From the NCBI GenBank assembly GCA_963682055.1, contig OY821750.1, positions 7,380,501 to 7,444,500 of the forward strand: a stretch of 64,000 nucleotides of DNA, written 5' to 3'. Both the position numbers and the translations under genes were made by a program. Every line of letters starts with the position of its first letter. Positions within the stretch are counted from its first letter, which is position 1. Source of the stretch: Primula veris. Its lineage: Eukaryota > Streptophyta > Magnoliopsida > Ericales > Primulaceae. Shown here piece after piece: positions 1-11,880 of the stretch. The notes beneath the pieces were generated by a model, which was given only the letters and a program-made list of their open reading frames with translations, had not been told where the DNA came from and searched no databases.

Positions 1-2287
1 AGAAAATGACATTTCTAGAGACCCTCATTCTTCTACTATTGGGATCATAGCACATGAACCCTTTTTGATTGGACGCATACCCTAGAAATATACATTTAGT
101 AGATTGAGCTGAAAGTTTGGTACGTTCGTGGGGCGGAAGATGTACAAAACAAACACAACCAAATGTATGAAGTTGGGAATATTTAGGAAATTGTTGATAT
201 AAGCGAAAATATGGTGACTGAAACTGAAACTTCGAAGATGGAAGACGGTTTATTAAGTAAACAGCAGTAGAAAGAGCTTCAACCCAGAATTTAGATGGCA
301 CAGATGATTCGAGAAGCAAAGTTCGAACCATGTCAAGAAGATGACGGTGTTTTCTCTCAGCTACACCGTTTTGTTGAGGAGTATATGGACAAGACCTTTG
401 AGAAATAATGCCTTTTTGTTGAATAAAATTCTGAAACTCATTAGACATATACTCTCCTCCTGAATCTGATCTAAATATTTTTATAACGGTAGAAAACTGA
501 TTTTCAATAAGGGCTAAAAACTTTTTAAACACATCAAATACTTCATCTTTTGAACGGAGAAAATACACCCAAGTGAAACAAGTATAATCGTAAATAAAAG
601 TAACATAATACTTGTATTGAGCATGAGAAATGGCAGGTGAGACTCCCCAAACATCGCTATGAATGAGATCAAAACGATTATTAGATATAGTTGCTTGATT
701 AGGAAAAGGAAGTACTTTGCTTTTTCCTAATTTACAACTGAAACAATTAAACTCCAAATCTTTCACAGAACAATGTGTTTTATTTTCAATTAGACCAGAC
801 TTTAACATATGAAGCAGAATCTTAGAGTTAGGGTGTCCTAATCGATTATGCCACAATTGGCTCTTATTGTTCAAAACAACGGAAGACAAAGAAAACAAGC
901 TTGAATCTTGAACAAGGGGTTTTGGTACGTGTATAGTAAAAAGTCGTCCACATTTAGGCCCCTTCACGATCACTTTCCCCGATACCTGATCCTGCACAAC
1001 ACAACCAGACGAAGAAAATTGGACATTACAATTATTATCCACTAGTTGACCAACAGAGATAAGATTAGTGGATAACCGAGGTGCAATAAAGACACTTTTT
1101 AGCAAGGGGGAGACATCTCCAATGGAAGTAATCGGGAGAGAACTCCCATTAGCTGTTTGTATTTTAAGATCTCCTTTATAAATTTTCACATTTGATAAAT
1201 AATCGGCTGAGTTCGTCATATGATTGGATGCTCCCGAATCAAAAATCCAAAGATTAGAATTATCTTTACCTGTAATCCCCAAAGAAGAAAATGCAGATAC
1301 AATCATTTGTTGAACCATTTCAGGAGTTACAACTGCAGGTGCAGTTTGAATGGGTGCTTCAGTTGTGGCACGAAAAACTGGAGCAACAACATTCGGGATA
1401 GGTGGTCGAAAGAACCTCCCCCTGGTATGTCCTTGACCGTTATCAGGAGCATGATATCCTCCTAGATGCTGATTTTGAGGACGCTTGCGACATGTTGTAA
1501 TTATATGCCCCTTCTCTTTGCAATAGTTGCAAAATTTCTTGTTACATTGGGATTGATAGTGGCCAAACTCCTTACAGCTGTGACAGTGAATATTTTTCAT
1601 GTCTCTACCCCTGGGCTTCACATGAGTTGCAAATGCCACATTGGAAGGTCCACCAGGATTTTCTTGATTATCCAAGACTGTTTGAGTAGAACGACGCTGC
1701 TCATCCCGCATAAGTTCATGAAAGCATGTCTCCAGGGACGGTGAAGGGACTCGACTCATCAAGCTGGATAGAAGATTCTCAAAATCATGACGAAGTTTCA
1801 TTAGGAACTGGTCTCGTTTACTAGTTTCATGAACTTTTTGAATACTCGCCAAAGAATTCGCAGGAACTGTAGCATACACAATGTCTGTGTATTCAGTCCA
1901 CAAGTTCAGGAATTCAGAGTAGAACTCTTGGACGGACCAACTTCCCTGAACGCACTTGGCAATATCGAATTCCAATTGAAATCGTCGGGCATCGTTATTT
2001 TGATTATAGATAAGTTTTAGGTAATCCCACATGGCTTTGGCTGTCTTGTGTGAGCGAAGATTCAACACTATGTTTGCATCAACTGTGCACAACATCCAAC
2101 TCATGACACGTGCGTCCTTCACTTCCCATTGTGCTACTTTGGTAACATCCGTAGGCTTCGGATTAGACCTTTCAAGATGACCCCAGAGCTCTTTGCCTTT
2201 AACATAGAGATGGAACTGAAATTCCCATGCAAAATAGTTCTTCCCCGACAAACGGATCGAAAGAAAATCAGATTTTTCAAAAGACAT
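1..2287 (-). CDS. copia Gag-Pol polyprotein, partial (Gag, protease, integrase)
   Basis: The start is the ATG at 2287-2285; an in-frame TAG lies eight codons upstream, so no earlier ATG is available. The N-terminal Gag resembles the UBN2 type of plant copia elements. Two CCHC zinc knuckles follow (CHSCKEFGHYQSQC and CNYCKEKGHIITTC, minus strand near 1590-1490). The aspartic protease site is DSGASNHM near 1235-1212. Integrase has the HHCC region (WHNRLGHPN near 855-830) and DDE-type surroundings (IHSDVWG near 670-650, FRSDSGGEY near 470-445, NGVAERKHR near 375-350). The frame reaches base 1 in the integrase C-terminal region (FLGYASNQKGF). No lesion was seen. The protein would process and integrate element cDNA in virus-like particles. 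Confidence 0.92.
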   Translation of the reverse strand, partial: MSFEKSDFLSIRLSGKNYFAWEFQFHLYVKGKELWGHLERSNPKPTDVTKVAQWEVKDARVMSWMLCTVDANIVLNLRSHKTAKAMWDYLKLIYNQNNDARRFQLEFDIAKCVQGSWSVQEFYSEFLNLWTEYTDIVYATVPANSLASIQKVHETSKRDQFLMKLRHDFENLLSSLMSRVPSPSLETCFHELMRDEQRRSTQTVLDNQENPGGPSNVAFATHVKPRGRDMKNIHCHSCKEFGHYQSQCNKKFCNYCKEKGHIITTCRKRPQNQHLGGYHAPDNGQGHTRGRFFRPPIPNVVAPVFRATTEAPIQTAPAVVTPEMVQQMIVSAFSSLGITGKDNSNLWIFDSGASNHMTNSADYLSNVKIYKGDLKIQTANGSSLPITSIGDVSPLLKSVFIAPRLSTNLISVGQLVDNNCNVQFSSSGCVVQDQVSGKVIVKGPKCGRLFTIHVPKPLVQDSSLFSLSSVVLNNKSQLWHNRLGHPNSKILLHMLKSGLIENKTHCSVKDLEFNCFSCKLGKSKVLPFPNQATISNNRFDLIHSDVWGVSPAISHAQYKYYVTFIYDYTCFTWVYFLRSKDEVFDVFKKFLALIENQFSTVIKIFRSDSGGEYMSNEFQNFIQQKGIISQRSCPYTPQQNGVAERKHRHLLDMVRTLLLESSVPSKFWVEALSTAVYLINRLPSSKFQFQSPYFRLYQQFPKYSQLHTFGCVCFVHLPPHERTKLSAQSTKCIFLGYASNQKGFMCYDPNSRRMRVSRNVIF

Positions 2288-2512
2288 CTCAATGGACAAA
2301 ATGAGATGCTACTGGAAACAAAACGAGGGTTGAACAGATTTGAACAAATGACAAAAAAATGTCCCAAAATATCTCTATAAAATATCCAGCAGAGATCAAA
2401 ATCAAATAAGGAGGGCGACCAATATCGAAAAAAATAAATTTAGGAATGAGAACTGGATCACAAGAAAATGAGGCTTAAAAAAAAATGAATCAACAAATAA
2501 TATTAGAGCATA

Positions 2513-2524
2513 GCTCTGATACCA
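2513..2524 (-). other. Primer binding site (initiator tRNA-Met)
   Basis: The minus strand reads TGGTATCAGAGC, the standard match to the 3' end of plant initiator tRNA-Met used for minus-strand priming by Ty1/copia elements. It begins immediately after the LTR. Confidence 0.93.
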
Positions 2525-2772
2525 TGACAAAGATAACACACCTGTTTTATCAACCGAAAAAGTTTCCCCTTTACTCAGTGGCTTCCCTCCTTTATATACT
2601 GATTTACACTTGATTACAGCCATATATTCAGCCCATAATTCTGCTATCTATGATTTTAGAATGATACTCATACTGTGATTAATATCCAGAGAATATATAA
2701 CGGTCAGTCAATTAAGGAATTTATGGAAACCCATTAACTGCAAAGATCTCTCTTTTAATGTTAATTGTAACA
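2525..2772 (-). repeat. 5' LTR of the minus-strand copia element
   Basis: On the minus strand this runs from TGTTACAATTAAC to TTTGTCA, about 248 bp. Its inner end abuts the primer binding site exactly. A TATA box (TATATAAAG, minus strand near 2600-2590) sits about 75 bp before the inner end, as expected for an LTR promoter. The inner end is firm. The outer end at 2772 rests on the TG...CA rule alone because the other LTR is not in the window. Confidence 0.8.
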
Positions 2773-4348
2773 ACTGTCTTTAACAAAGTGAAAAGATTCA
2801 TATTAGATATGCTAGTTGAACGTTCACTTACTTTTTCATCACTTTCCACGACAACCATATTGCTTGCAGGCGAACAACACATTTTTTAATATGTTTCCTA
2901 AAGTATCAATTATTTTTGATATATGGTCAGCAAAGTCAACAAAGAAATTTTTATCGAACTTACGACCAAGTTTGTTTAGAATAAATGACTTTTACAAAAC
3001 TGACTTCTTAATATGTATCAATTCCACATAACAAACTAGTATCATCACATGTTTTAACATAAACCATATATTCCAAATATCGGTGTATGATCGAAATTAC
3101 AAAAGAAAATGTTATGATAGCAGGATTACGATTGAACTACTGAAAGATTCATTTCTATTAGATGAAAAATTATTGCACGTTATTTATTGGCTTATGTACT
3201 TAATCTTACTATTAAAAAGGGTTAACATTTGTTGGTGATAAATTTGAAAAAATTATACTTAAGTTGTGTATTTTGTAGTGTGACATAATCGAGATATAGA
3301 AGTTTGAAGCCATCACAGCTTAGTCGATGTCCAAACGCGGTGGAATTCGACTTATCATCACGTTAAGGGGCGGTCCGCATTTTAACTCGTATTCATACTA
3401 AAAGGCCAGACTAATAGTATGGTGAGTCATTGGTGCATATTAATGAATATCAAAATCACTTCGTTGTGCCTTTATGTGGGCATCCTAAAACTTTATATCG
3501 TTTTGTTTTTGACAAAAATGTATTCGATAAAGCCTAAAAAAAGATAGAGCTTATGACAATTTGCCATTAGTTGACGATTGGATTATGGTTGAAATAGATT
3601 TGTGTACCGACTCTGAAAATATTTGCAGAGACGTAGTCTTCTTTGGTAAAACTTACTGCTGATTTATTTTTTGGAAAAATGTGAAATGAAACTATAAATG
3701 GTTAAGTAAATTTATAGTTCAAATCAAATTGTTGTAGAAACGACAAAATTGTGACTTGATAATAAACATGATATTTTGGAAGAACATTACGTGGAAATGC
3801 TATAAGACATCTTCTACTTTCGGGTTTTCTTTCAGATTTCCTTTTAGGTTTACTAACGCAAAACAAATTACAAATATATCTAAATCTGTAATTTTTAATA
3901 ACACTAGAGTGTTCGTGGCATTTTTAGAAGATTAGACTTCTCTTTTTATAGGTCTAAAATAATACTATTTTTTTCCTCTAATTCTTTCGTATATGGTGAA
4001 TACAAAAATAGTTAATCCTTTATTTTCGGCAATTTTTTTTCCCGCAAACAACATATCTTAAAATAAGAAGACTATATACAAAAGTACTTATAAATTTTCA
4101 TAAAATTAAGTTGAAACCTTCCGTTCAAACAATCAAGTTTTACATATGCAACTAAATAAAATAACATTCAACAATACAAGTATCTTTTGTAGTAACATTA
4201 TTTCTAAATAAAACTAACTCACTGAAATGAGACTTAAGAGCATTTCACATGACTTAAAAGTTCAACGTGTGTCTTAATTTTCTACTTTAAAAAGTCACCA
4301 TAACTATCTTAACATACGATATCTCCACATTCTAACCCATATTCTAGT
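2773..4348. other. Intergenic, AT-rich
   Basis: No gene is supported here. Around 3490-3660 (+) a broken reading passage contains DDWIMVEIDLCTDSEN, which faintly recalls the PP2-like segment seen in some plant kinases and F-box proteins. It has stops and frame changes and is too short to call. Confidence 0.5.
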
Positions 4349-6060
4349 ATGATTTTTTTTTGTTTCATATTGTTTTCCATACTAGTTACCTCTTGTGTCC
4401 ATGGCTCCAAAGATGTACCAGCATTGTACATCTTTGGCGATTCAACTGTGGATATGGGAAACCATTTACCCCATCCATAAACCCTAATGCAATCAACCAC
4501 GATTCTTCTTTAGCATCCCATTGTACGAATGGACTTACAGTTTCAGATTTCATTTGAAAAAAAGTTAAGAATATCTATTCTTATACATTAATTGTTCCAA
4601 ATATTATTTATACTATGATATTAATGTTGAATATACTCCCGTTAATATGCTAGAGTTTTTGAATGGTTACACACGATTATCGACACATGGTTCGTAGGTG
4701 ATTCATCGGTTGCAACATTGATTCACAAAAAAGTTGTATCACAAGAATTTTTTCTAAATATGAGAACCATATACAACTACTTCTTAAAATTTGTATGTTG
4801 AAGACATTGTATCGAATAGTTACATGTAAGTTACTGTTCAACAATATTTGGCCGATGGGTTGTATGCCTATTTTTCATCACAATGACTTAGAAATTTGCA
4901 ACGACACGGTAAATTCGTTACCAACCACGCGTCATGACATGGATAAGACCTTATTCATATTCAGGGGCGGATACAGTTAGGGACATGAGGGGTCACGTGC
5001 CTCTCAAATTTTTACTCTGTGAAATTACGAAAATAGCACTGTGGTAATATATAATTAATTAAAAAAAAACTTTAGTATATAAACTATAAAAAAAAAAAAA
5101 CTATATTTTGTATTTTTTCTCTAAATTAACATACAGAAGTGACGAATTGTAAAATTTTCAACTGCTATAGTAATGGTACTAATAGTTATTTATCTCTCAA
5201 CTATTTTGCCCACCACATGTCTCCGCCTCGACTTTTCACTCCGTCCAACTTAAGAGCTATTGCGTCATCAAGTAATTTAGGTTTTATTCTTCAATTTTTT
5301 TATTGAACATATGCTGAAATTTGACGATTTTCTTTAATATTATCATTTTTATTTTATTTGTGCAAGGTATATTGTTCAATTGTTTGAATTTTTTATTTAT
5401 ATTCAAAAAAAAATTAAAAATCTAATTTTTAGTATTTTGTGGAGACTAAACAATAAGATTCATATAAATATATTGTTGGTGATACGAGCATATGTGTGGG
5501 GATAAAAATCAAACTTATGAATATTTAATAAAAATATTTTGAAAAAAATTATTCTATTTTTATTTGTAAGCGGTTGTAGATGTAGTGTATGTATGTTATT
5601 AACTATTTGATTTGTTCATTTTTTTTGTATGTTATTTATTTTTTTGTGTTCTATATATTTTACTCGATTTAACTATCTGATTGATTCATATTGAAATTGT
5701 ACCCCACCAAATATAAAATGCTGGATCCGCCCCTACCCATATTTGACTATCCATACTTCGATAACTTGTTACTTATGAAACACGATGTAACGAGAACGAA
5801 TTTATCTTACTTACTATTATTTTTATAAATTTTTATTCTTTCTACTCTTCATACATCTCATTTTCAAAATATACATACTAATTCACTATTTTTTTCTCTG
5901 TTTAGCATTTGTTTTGAAGTCCACATCCGCTACATTTAGTTGCTTGTAGGGGTTACAAATACTACAAGCATGTGTTGTGACGATCAACATATTCATTCAT
6001 CTATTTCGACAAAGTTCACACTAGCCAATTAGCTAGTAGTATTTTTGCGAATAGTTGCTT
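4349..6060 (+). pseudogene. GDSL esterase/lipase pseudogene, split by a hAT element
   Basis: Exon 1 starts at ATG 4349 with a hydrophobic signal peptide (FCFILFSILVTSCVHG), then the GDSL block LYIFGDSTVDMGNHLP at 4424-4471, then an in-frame TAA at 4478. The family's next motif, TNGLTVSDFI, continues in another frame up to 4554. A fourth-exon fragment at about 4830-4953 carries NNIWPMGCMPIF and CNDTVNSL, the block IV region. It is interrupted at 4962 by the hAT insertion and resumes after it in the same frame (DYPYFDNLLLMKHD). A last-exon start at about 5952 (acceptor TTGTAG) reads VTNTTSMCCDDQ, matching the conserved TNTT..CC motif. Exons 2 and 3 and the catalytic Asp-His end were not found. 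It is clearly dead and is a different subfamily from the intact GDSL gene at 40679-43506. Confidence 0.8.
4962..5735. mobile_element. Non-autonomous hAT-type DNA transposon
   Basis: The termini are inverted: CAGGGGCGGATACAG at the left and the complement of TAGGGGCGGATCCAG at the right. The flanking 8-mers TTCATATT (4954-4961) and CCCATATT (5736-5743) agree at 6 of 8 bases, consistent with a hAT 8-bp target-site duplication. The 774-bp interior is AT-rich with no coding capacity. Removing the element together with one target copy restores a continuous GDSL-like frame, which supports the boundaries. Confidence 0.85.
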
Positions 6061-9000
6061 TAGTGGAACCATATGTTTAGCAAAAGGTACCTTGTGATTA
6101 ACTACTTAATTAAAAATCACTATTCAAACATCTCAACCTACCTTTTGATATTGATTTTTTAACCACTCTACATCTATATTTGAATATATTTTAAACGCAT
6201 CTGAAATATATATGCAACATTAAATACTTTTGTTTGTTGTGTTCATTATTGTATGAATCCTTTATTTTCATGTCCATATTCAGTATGTATTAGTGTGATT
6301 ATGGGCACGTGTGTTTCTTATGCTTAGATCATTGCTAATGATGTTAATTATCACAATAAGTTTTTGAATTGTGATAAAATGGATTATTCTCACTTTTTAA
6401 ATCAAGATTTTGCGTTACCATAAAAGCAAATGTCGTTAAGAACTAGCTTATATGTGCGGTTTTACTTGAGTTTTTGAAATCTGAAAAATCTAGTAAAAAT
6501 ACCCTCATTCATATTGGGGTAGCACAGCACCGAACAACTCAAGTCGGGGAGTGTATCTACATTGGTGGTTGAGCTACAACGAGAATGAAGGGAAGACAGC
6601 AATAAACGACAGCGTGTGTGATGCGACGAATAGAGTTCCACTATAGTTAAGACTAACGATATTGTTGGTGAATATCAAAAGTTTATACTTATAATCAATT
6701 AGACAGTTTTGACTTACGTTTAGTATAATATTACGTCACTTATATTTTGTACTCTCTTAGGGTACAACTTAATCATGCAACCTTGACGTGCGAGAAACTC
6801 GTATACAGGTGTCGACATTGAAATTCATAAGTTAGACCATATAGTTTAAGTCTTAAACCATACATTAATCAAAAAGTCAAATCATTTTGATAAATAATGT
6901 GTCCGCTTTTTTTCCTAAATTTGCATGAAATTTCATAGAAAAATAACAAAATGAAGGGTAATATGTAATCCTAAACCCCAACAAAAAGATATTGTTTAGA
7001 CAAATTTGTCAAAAACATTCCATCCCGTAGTTTTTCCCATGTTTTTACCCCTCCATGCATGGAAGTAACTAAATGGATACAATCGATTTCTACGTCCCCC
7101 TATTTTGTTAAAAATAAATGAAATACATTTTTTTCCATATGGTTCGTGATTCAAAATTTTTAAAAAAATTAACGTTTCGACCTCCCGTTTACAAAAATCA
7201 GCGTTTCAGTCTCCCCGTTTACAAAAATCAGCGTTTCAGCATACCATGTAAAAATTAGCGTTTCAGTCTCCCATTTACAAAAAATAGCGGTTTCAGCCTA
7301 CAAGTTTACCAAAATTACCATTTCATGGGTGCGTTTTCTACTAGTATTTGGTAGTCTCATCGCAAACGTTTTGTTTACTAAAAAATCAATATACTGACTA
7401 AAAAACGTGATAGTAAATACTGAAACTAAATGGGTTGATAGTTGAATATACGGCACATGAATTAACTCTAATATATTTATACATATGCATAATATAAGAT
7501 ATTAATTAGCGAGTTAGCCTCTCTATTTACAAAAATCAGCCTTCCAACCATCCATTTACAAAAAAAATATAGAGTTTCAGCCTACATGTTTACCAAAATT
7601 ACCATTCTCTGCCTCACTTCGTTATATAGTTATAGTTTACATTTTAGTATTCAAACTTAAAATTTTCTCAATTTGGGTACCGGCTTATTAATTTTTGTTC
7701 GATTAATGGGCTGCTGTTAGACAAAATGACGGAATTCTCTCACATATCACATAGTAAATGCAATTACTACAACATTGACTGTAATTTCGTTAATTTATTG
7801 TTGTTGGACCTTAGTTGGACAAAAAATGGAGGTAACAAACCAAATTGGTAAAACTTAAATACAGGTACTACGATCATAGGAGAATACAATAGGACAATGC
7901 CACTAAACAATTTTTTTTCGTCCAAATGTTTGAATCTGTTAGTACTTGAGTCAAGATTCTATACTTTGTGCCCAAACGTCTAATAGGACTTGAGTCAAGA
8001 TCCAACCCTATCATAGTAAATAATTTCACGTTCAAACTTGTCTTAAAAATCGGTTACATGACTTACTGATAAAGGGGAATAATTGTGCTAAAAAATACAA
8101 GTAGTTCAGAAGAGAAATAATAACGAGTGAAACGAGAGAATCTAGTAGGAAATAATTTGAGATATACTGGGATTTCGGATTTTTTTTATCGCAAAACTAA
8201 AATATGCAAACCTCAAGCGATCAAGAGTCATATGATATTATCTGAAAAGCCGTCAAATTACCAAGCAGTGTTCGGTGTTCTGCACCTTGTTAGCTACTTT
8301 ATTCCTACACTATATAAATCTTCAGGAACTAAAATGAACAAATTCAAACATTGTAATACCATATTAAACAACATATTTGCAAGTTTAGGACTTGTAGAAA
8401 CGTTTAATGTAAGTTTTGATCGATATCAGGCACAATGATTACAACTAAGTTGATATTCATTCACAAAAAGGGTAGAGTTTGGTTGCTGATTTTTTTTAAA
8501 AAAAAGGAAATTATATAGTTGGGGCTAGTTTTTTTTTTTTTGCAAATTGGTATAGTACTGTGAAATGTATTTGTTTCTGGGGAAAACCATTGAGTGGTAC
8601 ATCAAAACATTCTTAATGTAGAAAAAATCACACTTTCAATTCTTTCATAAGATTTTGTCTGTACGAAAAATACAGTAAGACAAAATTATACTTATTAGTA
8701 GCTAGACACGTCATTATGTATCTTTCGAATTTACTTACACAAGCACCATGTATATTCCATACAATTGTTATATCTCTCGCTTTTATCTCATTCCTAATAC
8801 ACGAATTGAAAATCCCATACTTCCAAAAAATGATGCAAACAAGGACAGGAGGAACCCTGAACCAATACCAAGAGGTAGGACGGAGCCAGAATTTTGGTTG
8901 ATTGGAAGAACAAAATAATGATATATTTATACATACATACGTTGATTGATTATATATATTAATTTTCTAGATATGATATAAGCGTATTGCAAATAATGTT

Positions 9001-11880
9001 TCCTACCTCCATTGATTGATTATATTGTACACATTTTTTCAATTGCATTTTTGAGAAACTATACAACATTTTTAGAACAATTATATTATTGTTAAAATAT
9101 AAAACTAAATTGTTATATAAGCATAAACTCATTTGGAAGCTAAAAATATAAATTCGGCCAAAAAATCGGTTATGGGGAATTTAAACCCACTCAAAGTTTT
9201 ATAGCAACGGAAAAAATGCCCAAAAAGCTTATTAAGTTGTGTACAATACTATCTAAATCTGTTATTATTTTACCATTTGTGTGTAAAAACTTACAGTGAT
9301 GCTGACCTTGTCTTTCTGAATGAATCGGGTCTTCTAACGTATTCATAAAAAAACATATTGCTTCTGGTAAGAGAGTGGACTCTCTCTCACTAGAAAACGT
9401 ATATTATGAAATATGTATTTTCATAGTGATACGAATCATGTTTATATAAGTTACGTTAGGTACCTGATAGGCTGAATAAAGAATAACTTATCATAATCAA
9501 ATTCGAACTTAAACTCATCAAAATAAATCTTTTCTCATCTGATTAAGTTATAATCCATTCCACTAAAAAACTCTAACTGAAATCTCTCTCTTATATTCCG
9601 AATCTTCTATAAAATAATTCGTTGCATGTCATTATATATGTTTAAATCATCCTCACGTTAAGATTAAACAGACACTCACTTACCAATTTAAATCACTGAC
9701 GATTTATATTTAGTAATCATATTTTATTGCTTAATAAATACCACTTAACTTAATTAATGTATCGGATTAATAAATCCACCTGCAGGGTTTCATACAAAAA
9801 TATTTATAAGATTTTAAGGGTGCATCATCAATCATAATACCGGGACATGGATTTCTTTATTTACTAATAAACACTATATTTGAAACGTCACCGTCCAACT
9901 CAATGAGTTTATGACTCGTAAAGAATGACACTCTTTTATGAATTAAAACGATTATCATTTCTCGTACATGCTTAATTAATAAAATCAGAATTAAGAGTTT
10001 AAACAAATTTTATAACTCAAGGCATTAATTATTTTATCTAGTCAGTACAAAAATAATTGTATTGTTGTATAAAGTTGGAATACTCCATTACATGTAGTCA
10101 AGACAGACCTACTAAAATTATACACTACAACTGTACCGATGGTCTGTCCATTTTCATCAAAAGTTGTAAATAATTTAATTATATTATATAAGAACCGATA
10201 GTCTAATCTTTCGTGTGTAACCCGTACTTTACACACTAGACTATATACAAATTATAATATTAGATACTTATTTACGCATTAATAAATAAAACAAATAACA
10301 TATTGTCAATATAAAATCTCATAAAAACGAAAATAATAAAACAAAACCAACAGGTATTCTAATCGTATTTCGTAACCTCTACAACTAACCGGATTAGAAA
10401 GCTTTTAAATTCAACACTCAACCACTGGAGTATACAATACTTTAGTAAATAATTACATCTCCAATAGTAATAGTTTAAATTCCATACACTTGCTCCGCCC
10501 GCAAGACGGGAAAGGAATTTGCAAAAAAGTACTAATAAACGTTTGTGATGATTCGATCAACCTTCTGGTGTAAATCAAGAAAGTTGAAAAACATTCTTTT
10601 GTTCTGATCATGATTTTAGTGTATCATTTAGGAATGATTCATAGAGTAGTTGTTAATTACTACAAGGTAGGTTATCTGAAATGAAATTTCTTCCCTAGAA
10701 ATTGTTTTACAATGTGGTTCTAAGTAGGATCGAATCATTAATTATTTAAATTAGATGTATGTACTGAATTTTTCTATTAGACTTTAAAATTTCAGATTGT
10801 ACCGTGATGTGTTTGAGGTGTTAAAAACTTGGATGCAAGCAAAAAGTCAGCCGTTGAGTTCATATTCCGTTTACAAATAACTATACATGTCCAACAAGGC
10901 ATATGACTACTAAAATTTAGTAAAAACTGGAATCTCTAGATGAAGAAATGCTAGTTTTTTTTTTTTTTTTTTTAAAGAAATTTTAGCTTTCTTGATATTT
11001 TACGAATTTAAAACGTGTTTCCAATTTTTGCTGTTGAAATGTGCTGGATAATGTGAAGTGAGAGGACATCACAGTTGTTTATTTTTTCACTTGAAACTTT
11101 TAGAAGCACATGTAAACCTGCAATTATTGACATCGCTTCATCACACGTAAGTGCATAGCGTAATTACTTGTCTGATGATAGCGACGATGGTGTTATCTTA
11201 ACGTCATTACGTCTTAAACCAGTCTAAACCAATGGATTTGGATCATTGAGTTTATCTTGAAACTTTTCAATGTCCTGGAGCATATATGTGGGTCGGTTTA
11301 GACCTGATCTTTGTTCCCTCTTGGAGTCTTTTCCAGTAAACGATAATTTTAAGAATATATCGCGAGAACTGAATTCAACGCTCTGATTGACAACATTTCT
11401 TATATCACTTGGTGACTTCTTTTTTTGAAAGTTACGGAAAAAACCAAGAGTTGCAGAGTTGTAAATTGTAACAACATTGCTAACAATAGTTTTGGTTTTA
11501 CGTCACTTGACAATTATCAGCCATTTCATCAATGTCTTCTTTTGTAATGATTGCCAATATATTTACAAACTAAATTATGTACATACATAGAATTTTAGGG
11601 TGACGCTGTAAGTACCATGGAGGATGTTCATGATAAGTACTAAAAAGAAAAAGATCAAACACAACAAAAGAGCTAGGAATAAATCTTCTCTTACTGCATA
11701 AATTGGCTTTTATCATCATACAAGATAAGGTTAATTCCAGCCAAGCTTGAGGGTCCCTAAAAATGACTACCAAACAATTGTAGCCCTTATGTTATCACTC
11801 AGTACAACAATTCTTGTTTATAAGAAAATCTTGAAAATTCCATTTACAATCAAGTTTCTTTCTTTGGCATCTCCTTTTTC
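6061..11880. other. Long AT-rich intergenic region upstream of the lectin kinase
   Basis: No coding gene is supported. It holds a minisatellite-bearing dispersed repeat (about 7118-7620) and scattered homopolymer runs, including a T tract near 10954-10972. A short open frame at 8127-8438 has no recognisable motif. The last 100 bp contain TTTATAAG near 11817, a possible TATA box for the downstream gene. Confidence 0.5.
7118..7620. repeat. Dispersed repeat X with about 30-bp minisatellite
   Basis: About five imperfect units of roughly 30 bp (core AGCGTTTCAGTCTCCC followed by TTTACAAAAAT) run from 7170 to 7316, with a second short array near 7515-7605. A related copy lies at about 50370-50714 and resumes at 51869. 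That copy is interrupted by a Sirevirus solo LTR and then by the MULE. The 7.5-kb copy is uninterrupted and shows the empty sites of both insertions (GCATAATATAAG near 7486 and TTTACCAAAATTACC near 7590). Confidence 0.75.

Larger units (their letters stand above)
1..2772 (-). mobile_element. Ty1/copia LTR retrotransposon, 5' half (continues beyond left edge)
   Basis: Read on the minus strand, the order is LTR (2772-2525), primer binding site (2524-2513), untranslated leader, then one open frame from 2287 running off the left edge. Gag, zinc knuckles, protease and integrase are inside the window. Reverse transcriptase and RNase H, which follow integrase in Ty1/copia elements, would lie to the left. 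I saw no stop codon in the 762 readable codons, so the element may be young. The 3' LTR is outside the window, so neither age nor target-site duplication can be judged here. Confidence 0.93.

Noticed and set aside
3490..3660. Passage resembling a PP2-like domain (DDWIMVEIDLCTDSEN)
   Set aside because: Too short, with stops and frame changes; similarity from memory only.
8127..8438. 103-aa open frame in the upstream intergenic region
   Set aside because: It begins at a GTG, has no recognisable motif, and the surrounding sequence has noncoding composition.
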